Below, one piece after another: positions 34,450 through 43,176 of a DNA stretch of 64,000 bases. Under the pieces are notes generated by a model. It did no database searches, was not told where the DNA came from, and saw only the letters and a list, made by a program, of their open reading frames with translations. The first letter of the stretch is position 1; each line of letters begins with the position of its first letter. This stretch comes from an uncultured Clostridia bacterium (lineage in GTDB: Bacteria; Bacillota; Clostridia; TANB77; CAG-508). The position numbers and the translations under genes were made by a program. The stretch is taken from positions 1 to 64,000 of the forward strand of contig CAKPJC010000004.1 of NCBI GenBank assembly GCA_934162535.1, written 5' to 3'.

Positions 34450-36252
34450 CTATTTTACATACAATGCTATTCTGTACCCCGTGTCTATATCTGTCGTTGT
34501 TGCTGATATTTCTTCTCTTTTTGTTATTGCATTATTTCCTATATTGAAATATTTTCCTCCTCTTATTATGTAATTGTCTCCAGTTTTTTCTGCTGTTATT
34601 TCTGCCATGTTCCCTGCTATGTCATATAGGTTGTTTATTTTCCATGCATCACTATATCCTGTTACCTCACTTGTGTTTGGCGATACAGAGTAATTTAATG
34701 TTACTGTTGATACATCTGTAAAATATGCTAGTCTTGTATCTTGCTTTATCGCTACGACTTTTTCCATTTTTGTATTAGCTTTTCCAACAGTGATTGTATT
34801 AGGTCCCCATGGTGTATCTGAATCAAAGTCTATTTCAGCCCCTTTTTGTATTGCATATATGTCTATATCAATTCCTGTATCTTTCGATATTTTACTATCA
34901 TTAATATTATTTGTTATATTAATTGGAATTTGAATCGTATCCTTAGATTTTATTATCTCCTTATAGTACCAAACTCCAGCTTTTTTTATCCATTTATCCG
35001 GTTGTTCTGAATTGTATTCAATTGATTTTATGTTATCACTATTATTTGATGTATCTTTAATTGCTATATATGCATCTGTATCTCCAGTATTTGTGATTCT
35101 TAAACTTGTCATACTTTTACTTTCGTATGATGGAGCCTGTATTGATGTATGCTGTAATTCAGTATCAATACTCAGTGTTTTAATACTTGGAACATAAAAT
35201 CCAAATCTCTTTTTTGATAAGCAAACACTTTTTATTGCATTATTGTTTTTATTTTCAAACATAATTGATGAAAATGTTTTCCCTATGTTCTGTCTATTGA
35301 AGTCACAATAGTTACCATAATTATCCACTTCATTTATATCGTATGTTTTTTTTATCCAAGCCATTGCATTATCCCATTGCTTACCATATACAGGTGTTGA
35401 AGTAACTTCCCAACTACTATCTTTTGAATACATTTCTCTGGCTTCTGCTATTGCATTAATTGGCGTCATATTTGTTTTTGGTTGATATCCACGCATTGAT
35501 ACTGGTTTACCATCTTTTTCTCCAATTTCATATCTACTTACGAAATATCCACCATATTTTTTTATACTTTTTTCTATATTCTTTTGTTCCTCTTCTGAAT
35601 TTGCATCTACATTGTCTGTGTATGTTTTTCCGGTTCCATCATAATCTTTTGTATTATAATCTGTAGTTGGTATCCATACAAATTGGTTTCTTGTTTTTCT
35701 CGCTGTTTCAACATTACTGTTTGTTACAGGGTCTGTTCCCTCATATATTACTAATCCTTTTTCTTTATCATTTTCTCCGTCTGCCCCTGACACAACAAAC
35801 CCAGCAGGTATTGGTACTTCTTTTTCCCCACTGTCAACTTTTTTTAGTGTTTCTATTTTTATTTCTTGGTTTTGATTATTTTCCATGTATGTAACATATG
35901 CTCTTATTATTTTTGCAGCACTTCCATCATCATAATCTTCTACAGCTACTTCTACCTTATACCCATTTGGAATATCTAAATCTGCTAATGTAGAAATATT
36001 GCTTTCATTTATTCCTTTTCTGCCATCATCATCACCAGTTTTTGTGTTTTCTAAATCAGCAAAGTCCACAAGTTTCATTCTTTCTATTACACTTATTGCT
36101 AGATTTGTTGCTTCTGTTTTTCTATCTATTTTTTTTGTTGTTACAGCTGTATTGTAGAAAAGACCTGATATTAATGATATAAATATTATTAATATTACTA
36201 CAGATACGGCAATATCTACTCCTGTTACTCCTTTATTATTCTTTAGTTTCAT
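34450..36252 (-). CDS. Pilin-like protein fused to an FGE-like domain
   Basis: 600 residues from the ATG at 36252 after AAAGGAG; the 15 codons before it precede the ribosome site. Residues 1-140 copy the short downstream pilin-like protein. From 150 on comes a sulfatase-modifying-factor (FGE/C-type-lectin-like) fold: GFVVSGADGEN, RNQFVWIPTTDYNTK, YGGYFVSRYEIGEKDGKP, QWDNAMAWIK, NLYDIAGNMAEITAE, YIIRGGKYFN, DTGYRIALYVK. The enzyme Cys pair of true FGE is not evident, so a binding rather than catalytic role is likely. An insertion at 345-500 is Thr/Asp-rich beta. Surface-exposed, ligand unknown. Confidence 0.82.
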   Translation of the reverse strand: MKLKNNKGVTGVDIAVSVVILIIFISLISGLFYNTAVTTKKIDRKTEATNLAISVIERMKLVDFADLENTKTGDDDGRKGINESNISTLADLDIPNGYKVEVAVEDYDDGSAAKIIRAYVTYMENNQNQEIKIETLKKVDSGEKEVPIPAGFVVSGADGENDKEKGLVIYEGTDPVTNSNVETARKTRNQFVWIPTTDYNTKDYDGTGKTYTDNVDANSEEEQKNIEKSIKKYGGYFVSRYEIGEKDGKPVSMRGYQPKTNMTPINAIAEAREMYSKDSSWEVTSTPVYGKQWDNAMAWIKKTYDINEVDNYGNYCDFNRQNIGKTFSSIMFENKNNNAIKSVCLSKKRFGFYVPSIKTLSIDTELQHTSIQAPSYESKSMTSLRITNTGDTDAYIAIKDTSNNSDNIKSIEYNSEQPDKWIKKAGVWYYKEIIKSKDTIQIPINITNNINDSKISKDTGIDIDIYAIQKGAEIDFDSDTPWGPNTITVGKANTKMEKVVAIKQDTRLAYFTDVSTVTLNYSVSPNTSEVTGYSDAWKINNLYDIAGNMAEITAEKTGDNYIIRGGKYFNIGNNAITKREEISATTTDIDTGYRIALYVK

Positions 36253-36287
36253 TATGTTTTTCTCCTTTTCTCTTACTATACTTAAAT

Positions 36288-36316
36288 ATACTATCAATGA
36301 TGCCAGTTTTTGTCAA
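36288..36316 (-). promoter_or_regulatory. Promoter of the pilin-FGE gene
   Basis: Minus-strand TTGACA (36311-36316), 17-base spacer, TAGTAT (36288-36293). Confidence 0.7.
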
Positions 36317-36346
36317 TACCTTTTGACCAAAAACAAACAAGAAAAA

Positions 36347-36373
36347 TAGATGTCCTCTTTTTGATTCCATCTA
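36347..36373 (-). terminator. Terminator of the SRP/ribosomal operon
   Basis: TAGATG/CATCTA (36368-36373, 36347-36352), extended by A-T pairs and followed by TTTTTCTT on the minus strand, just after rplS. Confidence 0.6.
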
Positions 36374-36383
36374 CTTTCTTTTA

Positions 36384-36950
36384 CTATTCAGCTTTTTTTT
36401 CTTTTTTTTCTGTTTTTACTTCTTTAGCTGGTTTCGCTTCTTTTTCAACTACTTCTTCAGTTTTTTCAGCTGTTTCAACTTTTGCTTCTACAACTGGTGC
36501 TTCAGGAGCAACTTCTTTGCTAACTACTTCTTCAACTTTTTCTACTTCTTTAGCTGGTTCTTCAACATCGTCTCCTTTGATAACGATTTCTTTGTTTTCA
36601 ATTCTTGCTCCAACCATTTCTTTAGTCTTAGAAGCTTTACCTGTTCTTTCTCTTAGATAGTATAATTTAGCTCTTCTTGCTTTACCAACTCTAACTACTT
36701 CTACTTTTTCTACTAGTGGTGAATGAATTAAAAATGTTTTTTCTACACCTACACCATATGATATTTTTCTTACTGTAAATGTGCTATTTACTCCTCCACC
36801 TTGTTTTTTAATTATTATTCCTTCAAATACTTGGATTCTTTCTTTATTTCCTTCTTTTATTTTAACATGTACTCTAACTGTGTTTCCAACTTTTAGGTCT
36901 GGAATTTTGTTTTTTAATTGTTCATGTTCTATTGATTTTATGATATCCAT
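36384..36950 (-). CDS. rplS: Ribosomal protein L19 with a long charged tail
   Basis: 188 residues. The first 115 are standard L19 (VGNTVRVHVKIKEGNKERIQ near 21, GGGVNSTFTVRKISYGVGVE near 51, ARRAKLYYLRERTGKA near 93). The last 70 are a low-complexity Glu/Lys/Val/Ala extension (many VEK, EKAEE and PAKE repeats) absent from ordinary L19. It sits at the 30S/50S interface. Last gene of the operon with trmD, as in most Firmicutes. Confidence 0.95.
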   Translation of the reverse strand: MDIIKSIEHEQLKNKIPDLKVGNTVRVHVKIKEGNKERIQVFEGIIIKKQGGGVNSTFTVRKISYGVGVEKTFLIHSPLVEKVEVVRVGKARRAKLYYLRERTGKASKTKEMVGARIENKEIVIKGDDVEEPAKEVEKVEEVVSKEVAPEAPVVEAKVETAEKTEEVVEKEAKPAKEVKTEKKEKKAE

Positions 36951-37005
36951 TAGTATTTACCTCCTTCTTTCTTTATGTAAGCGGTACTTTATTAGTACTT
37001 TACAA

Positions 37006-37716
37006 CTATTTTATTATTTCTAAATATTCTTTGTCTTCTTCAGACAGTTCTACATTTTTTAATAATTCTGGTCTTTTTTTATAAGTATTTTTTAATGCTT
37101 CACATCTTCTCCATTTATTTATGTTTTCATGATGCCCTGATTGCAGTATTTCTGGAACCTTAACACCTTCAAATGTTTCTGGTCTTGTATATTGTGGATA
37201 TTCAAGTATTCCCTGTGAAAATGATTCTTCTGATGTTGAATCTTCACTAAGTACCCCTTCTACATATCTACTAACACTGTCGATTAGTATCATCGCTGGA
37301 AGTTCCCCTCCTGTGAGTACATAATCACCTATAGATATTTCTTCGTCTACAATTTTGTCCAATACTCTTTGGTCTATTCCTTCATAATGTCCACATAGTA
37401 AAATAAGATGTTTTTCTTTACTTAGTTCCTCGACCTTTTTTTGGTTTAATACTTTTCCCTGTGGTGTTAGATATATTACTTTTGCATTTTCATCTTTTAT
37501 TGAGTTATATGCATCATATACTACATCTGGCTGAATTACCATTCCAGCTCCACCACCATATGGAGTGTCATCTACTTTTTTATGTTTATTTTTAGAAAAG
37601 TCTCTAATATTTATCAAATTAATTTGTATTAGTTTTTTTTCTTCAGCTTTTCCAATTACACTTTTCTTTACTGCTTCAAACATTTCTGGAAATAGTGTTA
37701 ATACATCAAATTTCAT
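37006..37716 (-). CDS. trmD: tRNA (guanine-37-N1)-methyltransferase
   Basis: 236 residues, SPOUT knot enzyme that makes m1G37 in tRNA. Seen: MKFDVLTLFPEMFEAV start, DTPYGGGAGMVIQPDVV near 51, LLCGHYEGIDQRVLD near 110, ISIGDYVLTGGELPAM near 131, and SGHHENINKWRR near 197. Typical length. Its start is 35 bases after the rimM stop. Confidence 0.97.
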   Translation of the reverse strand: MKFDVLTLFPEMFEAVKKSVIGKAEEKKLIQINLINIRDFSKNKHKKVDDTPYGGGAGMVIQPDVVYDAYNSIKDENAKVIYLTPQGKVLNQKKVEELSKEKHLILLCGHYEGIDQRVLDKIVDEEISIGDYVLTGGELPAMILIDSVSRYVEGVLSEDSTSEESFSQGILEYPQYTRPETFEGVKVPEILQSGHHENINKWRRCEALKNTYKKRPELLKNVELSEEDKEYLEIIK

Positions 37717-37750
37717 CTAATTCCTCCTAATTCACGTTTTGGGTGAATTA

Positions 37751-38266
37751 TTATATTAAACCTGGTATGAGATGTACTATTATTTTTTCATCTAATATTA
37801 CTTCTTTGATTACTTCGTCAATTCCTGGTAATAGTATTTGTTTTCCTAGTTCATCTTTTACTACATATATGTCTTTTCCTCCAGTGTTATATATGTCATC
37901 AACTTTTCCAAGTAGCTTTCCTTCATCTGTATAAACATCTAATCCTATTAGGTCAACTATGTAGTATGTTCCTTCTTCAAGTGGTATCGCATCTTTTCTA
38001 TCTACTTCTAAAAATGCGTTTCTTAGTTTTTCCGCTGTTTCAATATTGTCTATACCTTTGAATTTTACTAATACCATGTTTTTATGATATTTTACATTTT
38101 CTATTTTATAAAGTTCTGACTTACCTTTGATTTTTACATATACGGTTTTCAATTCGTCAAATCTTGTTATATCATCTGTAAAAGGATTTACTTTTACTTC
38201 TCCTTTTATTCCAAATGTATTTACTATTTGACCTATTTCTAGTCTTTTTTGCATATTTTTCTCCAT
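37751..38266 (-). CDS. rimM: 16S rRNA processing protein RimM
   Basis: 171 residues. It helps 30S assembly by binding S19. Seen: LEIGQIVNTFGIKGEVKVNPFT near 9-30, EVDRKDAIPLEEGTYYIVDLIG near 90-112, GKLLGKVDDIYNTGGKDIYVV near 120, and the end LPGIDEVIKEVILDEKIIVH. The start overlaps the khpA stop by one base. Confidence 0.95.
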   Translation of the reverse strand: MEKNMQKRLEIGQIVNTFGIKGEVKVNPFTDDITRFDELKTVYVKIKGKSELYKIENVKYHKNMVLVKFKGIDNIETAEKLRNAFLEVDRKDAIPLEEGTYYIVDLIGLDVYTDEGKLLGKVDDIYNTGGKDIYVVKDELGKQILLPGIDEVIKEVILDEKIIVHLIPGLI

Positions 38267-38496
38267 TATCCAATAAATTCTACTGTAACTTTTTTATTTT
38301 TTCTATTTGATACAGCTCTTATTATTGTTCTTATAGATTGTGCAATTTTACCTTGTCTACCTATGATTTTCCCCATATCTCCTTCAGCAACTTTTACTTC
38401 AAAGATTATGTTTTTCTCTCCCTCAACTTCTTTTATTTCTACAGCTTCAGGATTGTCTACTAGATTCTTTATGATTGTTTCTAATATTTCTTTCAT
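38266..38496 (-). CDS. khpA: KH-domain RNA-binding protein (KhpA/YlqC)
   Basis: 76 residues, a single type II KH domain with the GKIIGRQGKIAQSIRTIIRA RNA-binding loop near 42-61. It binds RNA, in Firmicutes often with KhpB. Usual position between rpsP and rimM. Confidence 0.93.
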   Translation of the reverse strand: MKEILETIIKNLVDNPEAVEIKEVEGEKNIIFEVKVAEGDMGKIIGRQGKIAQSIRTIIRAVSNRKNKKVTVEFIG

Positions 38497-38505
38497 AGTG
38501 TCCTC

Positions 38506-38739
38506 CTATTTTGCATTTTTTATTAATGCTTTTACTGTGTCTGTTGGTTGTGCACCATTTTTTATCCATTGTTCTAATTTTTCTTGATTTAGAACTATTG
38601 TTGATGGTTTTGTCATTGGGTCATATGTTCCTATTTTTTCGATGATTTTTCCATCTCTTGGAGATTTAGAATCAGCTACAACTATATGATAGAATGGAGC
38701 TCTTTTCTTTCCTTCTCTTTGTAATCTTATTTTTACCAT
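38506..38739 (-). CDS. rpsP: Ribosomal protein S16
   Basis: 77 residues from ATG at 38739, 8 bases after AGGAGG; an in-frame GTG overlaps that ribosome site and is not used. Motifs MVKIRLQREGKKRAPFYHIV and SPRDGKIIEKIGTYDPM are standard. Confidence 0.97.
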   Translation of the reverse strand: MVKIRLQREGKKRAPFYHIVVADSKSPRDGKIIEKIGTYDPMTKPSTIVLNQEKLEQWIKNGAQPTDTVKALIKNAK

Positions 38740-38782
38740 GTTAGTCACCTCCTAATTAATATATGAATTTAAAATTTAATAA

Positions 38783-40135
38783 CTATATTTTGAAGTTTTT
38801 TAGGTCATCCATATTCATATTTTTCATCATGTTTTTCATTCCACCTTTTCCTGATTTCATTTGTTTCATCATTTTTTGTGTCATTTCAAATGATTTTATG
38901 AATTTGTTGATGTCCTGTACTGTTGTTCCACTACCTTTTGCGATTCTTTGTCTTCTACTTGCATTTAGTAGTTTTACATTTCTTTTTTCTTGTTTTGTCA
39001 TTGAACATATTATCGCTTCAACTTTGTCAAATTCTTTGTCATCTACGTTCAAGTCTTTTATTTTATTCATTCCTGGTATCATTTTAAGTAATGATGAGAA
39101 TGATCCCATTTTTTTCACTTGCCTAATTTGTGCTAAATAATCGTCTAAGTCTAATTCTTTTTTTTGTAATTGCTTTTCTAGTGCTTCTGCTTCTTCTTGT
39201 GAGATGGTTTCTTCTGCTCTTTCTATTATTGATAATACATCTCCCATTCCAAGTATTCTTGATGTCATTCTTTCAGGATTAAATACTTCTATGTCACTTA
39301 ATTTTTCTCCCGTTGCAGAAAATTTTATTGGCTTTCCTGTAACTTTCTTTACTGAAAGTGCTGCACCACCACGCGTGTCTCCATCTAATTTTGTTAGTAC
39401 TACTCCGTCTATTCCTACTGCTTCATTGAAGCTTTTTGCAATGTTTACTGCATCTTGACCTGTCATTGAGTCTACTACTAATAAGATTTCATGTGGTTTT
39501 ACATTTTGCTTTACATTTTTTAGTTCTTGCATTAGTTCATCATCTATATGTAGCCTTCCTGCTGTATCTAGTATTACTACATCATTTAATTTTGATATTG
39601 CCACATTTATTGCTTGTTTTGCTATTTGTACAACATCTCTTGAATTTTCATTACTATATACCGGAATGTTTAGTTGTGCTCCTACAACCTGCAATTGCTT
39701 TATCGCTGCTGGTCTGTATATGTCGCATGCTACTAATAATGGTTTTTTTCCTTGTTTTCTTAAAAGATTTGCTAGTTTCCCTGCCGTTGTTGTTTTCCCT
39801 GACCCTTGAAGCCCCACTAACATTATTATTGTTGGTGGATTTGGAGTAAAGTTTATTTTGCTTTCTGTTCCTCCTAATAGTTCTATCATTTCGTCTTTTA
39901 CAATTTTTATAACTTGTTGCCCTGGTGTTAATGATTTCATTACATCTTGACCTAGTGCCTTCTCTTGTATGTTTGCTATAAATTCTTTTACTATTTTATA
40001 GTTTACATCTGCTTCTAGTAATGCAAGTTTTACTTCTCTTAGCATTTCTTTTAAATCGCTTTCTGTTATTCTTGCTTTTCCTCTAATTTTTCTTGTTATT
40101 TCTTGTAATCTTGATGATAGCCCTTCAAATGCCAT
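38783..40135 (-). CDS. ffh: Signal recognition particle protein Ffh
   Basis: 450 residues. The GTPase binds signal peptides with the SRP RNA. N domain 1-90; G1 VGLQGSGKTTTAGKLANLL near 107; G3 ILDTAGRLHIDDELM near 189; G4 TKLDGDTRGG near 247; then the Met-rich M domain with GMGDVLSIIERA, and a tail rich in MKNMMKNMNMDDL that grips signal sequences. Full length. Confidence 0.97.
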   Translation of the reverse strand: MAFEGLSSRLQEITRKIRGKARITESDLKEMLREVKLALLEADVNYKIVKEFIANIQEKALGQDVMKSLTPGQQVIKIVKDEMIELLGGTESKINFTPNPPTIIMLVGLQGSGKTTTAGKLANLLRKQGKKPLLVACDIYRPAAIKQLQVVGAQLNIPVYSNENSRDVVQIAKQAINVAISKLNDVVILDTAGRLHIDDELMQELKNVKQNVKPHEILLVVDSMTGQDAVNIAKSFNEAVGIDGVVLTKLDGDTRGGAALSVKKVTGKPIKFSATGEKLSDIEVFNPERMTSRILGMGDVLSIIERAEETISQEEAEALEKQLQKKELDLDDYLAQIRQVKKMGSFSSLLKMIPGMNKIKDLNVDDKEFDKVEAIICSMTKQEKRNVKLLNASRRQRIAKGSGTTVQDINKFIKSFEMTQKMMKQMKSGKGGMKNMMKNMNMDDLKNFKI

Positions 40136-40157
40136 GTTTTTCTCCTCTCTCTTTTGT

Positions 40158-40505
40158 TTATACTAAACAATTTAATTCTTTTTTTACTTCTTCCAATATA
40201 CTTTCTACCTTTTTGTCTGATGAGTCTTTTTGTATTTTGTTTAGGTTTAACAGTATATGTTCGATTTGTTTTTCTTGATTAATTGTCTTTTTCATAAACA
40301 ATAGCTTTTCTTCAAACTCGAAAAGTTTTCTTTCCCCCTTTTTGATGATATCTCTTACTGCTTGTCTTGTTATCTCATTGATTTCTGCAATTTCTGATAA
40401 AGATAAGTCTTTGTTGTAGTAGTAGTCTATGTATTCATATTGTTTGTCTGTCAACATTTTTCCGTAGATTTGCCATAGTATGCTTATTTCTACTTTCTTT
40501 TCCAT
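40158..40505 (-). CDS. ylxM: YlxM-like helix-turn-helix protein
   Basis: 115 residues. A sigma-70 region 4-like fold (LTDKQYEYIDYYYNKDLSLS near 17, AEINEITRQAVRDIIKKGER near 38-57), then a coiled coil. Its usual place is directly before ffh, as here. It is proposed to act on the SRP pathway. First gene of the operon. Confidence 0.9.
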   Translation of the reverse strand: MEKKVEISILWQIYGKMLTDKQYEYIDYYYNKDLSLSEIAEINEITRQAVRDIIKKGERKLFEFEEKLLFMKKTINQEKQIEHILLNLNKIQKDSSDKKVESILEEVKKELNCLV

Positions 40506-40565
40506 GCTACTACCTTCTTTCTTAAGTGGTTATGTTTTTATTGTTTTTTACTGTAATGCTTATAT

Positions 40566-40594
40566 ACTTTACACCATTTTTCTCATTTTGTCAA
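40566..40594 (-). promoter_or_regulatory. Promoter of the ylxM-ffh-rplS operon
   Basis: Minus-strand TTGACA (40589-40594), 17-base spacer, TAAAGT (40566-40571), about 60 bases before the ylxM ATG. Confidence 0.7.
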
Positions 40595-40625
40595 GTGTTT
40601 TGAAGCTTTTTTTCAAAGTTTTTGT

Positions 40626-43097
40626 TCAATCTAACCTTATTTCAGGATTATCTGTTAATATCTTATCAACTATGTTCTCATCACCATTAAATTGTGTAAC
40701 ATATCCTCCAAGAGAGTCTGCTTTTTCTTTTAATGCTTCTACATTTGTGTTAAGATATATTTTTGCTTTACCTTTTCCGTTTTTTGCTTCTTGCACTAAG
40801 TTTGATACTGGCGAATTTCCATCAAATGCAACAACTACTGATTTTCTTCTTTCAAATATTTCATAATTGAAGCTTTTATATATTCCTAGTTCTTCAGGTT
40901 CTGTTGATATACATACACCATTTATATTTTCTTGTAGTATTTTTTCTTTTACATCTTCTGAAACTTTTTTAGGTATTATCGCATTAATTTCAAAGTTTTT
41001 ATTTAATTGTTTAGAGATGTCTACAACTGCTTTCTCATATCCTTCCATTTTGTGTCCAACAACTATATATGCTTTTTTGTCATCTATTTTGCTTAACATT
41101 TCTTTTAACATTTTCACACCATTATCATTTGGCACTGTTTCTCTTCCATTTGAGTTAAAACTTCCCCCTGCAATTATAACAGGTACTTTGTCCACTGGTA
41201 AACTAACTATTTTTTCTTTTAGCACTTCTGCTGACTCAAGATTGTCATTTAGCATAAATTGTTTCTTCTTCTTTTTGCTCGCTTTGAAATATTGTTCTTC
41301 TAATTGTTGTATCATTTCTTCTAATGTTTTTTCTTGTCTTATTTTTTTGAACCTTTTTAATTTTTTCTTGAAGTTTTCTTTATTTTCTTCTATTAATTTA
41401 TTTTCTGTTTCTTTCATTTTTTGAAAGTCGTTGTCATCCAATCCCAGTAAATTTTGTAATGCTATTTGTTCTTCCATTGTATCTGTACCATAAAATCCAC
41501 ATCCATCAGTTCCTTGTACACATTTTACATTATTTTTCATGTAGTATTTTATTGGATGATTTTCTAATCCTGTCAAGTTATTTAATCTAACATTTGATGA
41601 TATTTGAAATTCTAGTATTGTCCCAATTTTCTTCATTCTTTCTATCATTTCTCTACCTTTTTCAGTTTTTAAGTTTATTCCATATACTCCATGTCCTATT
41701 CTAAATCTTGGTGCCTGTTTTCCTTCTGGAATTGCATTTTCTACACATTCCACTGCTCTTTCTATGTTTTCTTTGAATGCATCGTTTTCTCCTGCATGTA
41801 TCCTTATTGTAAATCCATTGTTTTCTTTTATTGCAAATTCAACAAGCTCTTTTATTATTGGCTCAAATTCTTTTATGTCATTTAGTTCTTCTCCAACTAT
41901 ATCACTACCAACAACATACGGACTATGTGCCATTGCTTTTAATACATCTAATGATTCTCTGATTTGGTCTGATGTTAGCCATATTCTTCTTATTGCAACT
42001 AAAAACCTTAGTGCAACTCCTGTTTCTTCTTCTGCTAATGGTACTATTTGATGTACTTGTCTTAAGAATTCTATTCCTGGTTCTCCCTTTTTGGTTAAGT
42101 CTGTTGATGCGATTTCTGCATAGTATATTCCTTGTTTTTGATATTCTCTTGCTATCCACAATAGTTTGTCTTGCAATAACGAATTTTTTGCATATTTGCT
42201 TCCTAATTGTGAGTCTTCACTCATTTTATATAGATAGTTTTTTATATCTTCTTCTGGGATTTTGTCTATCTGTTCTTTTGTAAAATATATTGGATTTTGA
42301 CATGATTTGCCTTTTGCGAATACATATCTGTATACATATACTTTTTCAAGATTTGTAAATACTGATTGACCATCTTTTAATAATGCTAAACTTCTCCTTA
42401 TTTTTCTTATATTTTCTTCTGCATTTTCTAGGTTGTTTAATATTAGGTCTGCAAAGTTTATGAATGTTTCGTCTTTTATTTTTCTTTCTAATTTTTTTCC
42501 TGTTAGTTCTGAATTTTCATATGCTTTTGCCGTCTCTTTTCTGTATTTTTCCATTACTTCTTCTTGTTTTGGTGTTAATTTTAAGTCAATTTTTCTTACA
42601 TAATATAATGGATATTTTATTTGGTGCTTTATTCCAAGTGCTATTAATAAGTCTGGACTTAATATGGCATTCATGTGTGTATGTAAGTCTGTTCTTAATT
42701 TGTTTTTTACTGGTATATATGTATTTATTATTGTTTTTTCTTTTTCTATTTTATAATCTTTTGTTTGTGACATTAATGTTTTTATTATTGCTGGTATTTT
42801 TGCTTTTTGTTCTATTCTGCCATCTTCATATATTGTTGCTATTTCAGTGTTACCAATGTTAAAAAGATAAATATTTTCTCCATTTGCATTTATATGTGAG
42901 TATATTTCACCTGTTATAGTTTTCATATCATTTTTATCTTTTATTGTTTCAACTCCAAGTGTTTTGGCTAAGTTTGTAATAAGATTTCCTGTATTGTGAT
43001 TTGGTGTTTCGATAATGTATCTTATTTTATCCTCACTTTCTTTTTGCAATTTTACAATTATGTCTTTTTCTTTGTCTAAATAAAATTTTTTAACCAT
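40626..43097 (-). CDS. Adenosine-deaminase-like protein with a C-terminal Rossmann-like domain
   Basis: 823 residues, about twice a normal adenosine deaminase. Residues 1-130 are an extra beta-rich N-terminal domain. The TIM-barrel amidohydrolase part has the metal-binding HTH (139-141, LRTDLHTHMNAI), proton-relay Glu in IRIHAGENDAF near 433, GHGVYG near 468 and the metal Asp in QGTDGCGFYGT near 530. Residues about 640-823 form a separate alpha/beta domain (VPVIIAGGSFNSNG, KAYIVVGHKMEGYEKAVVD, SVVVAFDGNSPVSNLVQEA) resembling SLOG-like nucleotide-binding folds. It likely deaminates an adenosine-type molecule; a nucleotide-signal or defence role is inference only. A terminator separates it from pheT. 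Confidence 0.75.
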   Translation of the reverse strand: MVKKFYLDKEKDIIVKLQKESEDKIRYIIETPNHNTGNLITNLAKTLGVETIKDKNDMKTITGEIYSHINANGENIYLFNIGNTEIATIYEDGRIEQKAKIPAIIKTLMSQTKDYKIEKEKTIINTYIPVKNKLRTDLHTHMNAILSPDLLIALGIKHQIKYPLYYVRKIDLKLTPKQEEVMEKYRKETAKAYENSELTGKKLERKIKDETFINFADLILNNLENAEENIRKIRRSLALLKDGQSVFTNLEKVYVYRYVFAKGKSCQNPIYFTKEQIDKIPEEDIKNYLYKMSEDSQLGSKYAKNSLLQDKLLWIAREYQKQGIYYAEIASTDLTKKGEPGIEFLRQVHQIVPLAEEETGVALRFLVAIRRIWLTSDQIRESLDVLKAMAHSPYVVGSDIVGEELNDIKEFEPIIKELVEFAIKENNGFTIRIHAGENDAFKENIERAVECVENAIPEGKQAPRFRIGHGVYGINLKTEKGREMIERMKKIGTILEFQISSNVRLNNLTGLENHPIKYYMKNNVKCVQGTDGCGFYGTDTMEEQIALQNLLGLDDNDFQKMKETENKLIEENKENFKKKLKRFKKIRQEKTLEEMIQQLEEQYFKASKKKKKQFMLNDNLESAEVLKEKIVSLPVDKVPVIIAGGSFNSNGRETVPNDNGVKMLKEMLSKIDDKKAYIVVGHKMEGYEKAVVDISKQLNKNFEINAIIPKKVSEDVKEKILQENINGVCISTEPEELGIYKSFNYEIFERRKSVVVAFDGNSPVSNLVQEAKNGKGKAKIYLNTNVEALKEKADSLGGYVTQFNGDENIVDKILTDNPEIRLD

Positions 43098-43133
43098 ATT
43101 TTCCTCCTTTTTTCTTAATTATGTGACAAAAAA

Positions 43134-43158
43134 GGAAATTATTTTTATTCTAATTTCC
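43134..43158 (-). terminator. Terminator after pheT
   Basis: GGAAATTA/TAATTTCC (43134-43141, 43151-43158), followed by TTTTTT on the minus strand. The deaminase-like gene begins 37 bases beyond, so it may rely on read-through. Confidence 0.65.
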
Positions 43159-43176
43159 TCTCTTTTTACTATTGCT

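Noticed and set aside
34450..34600. DGR-like variable end in the pilin-FGE protein
   Set aside because: Fold is right, but codons at the C-terminus are ordinary host codons with no composition switch.
40595..40626. Hairpin TTTGAA/TTCAAA as a terminator of the deaminase-like gene
   Set aside because: Only six A/T-rich pairs and no T run on either strand.
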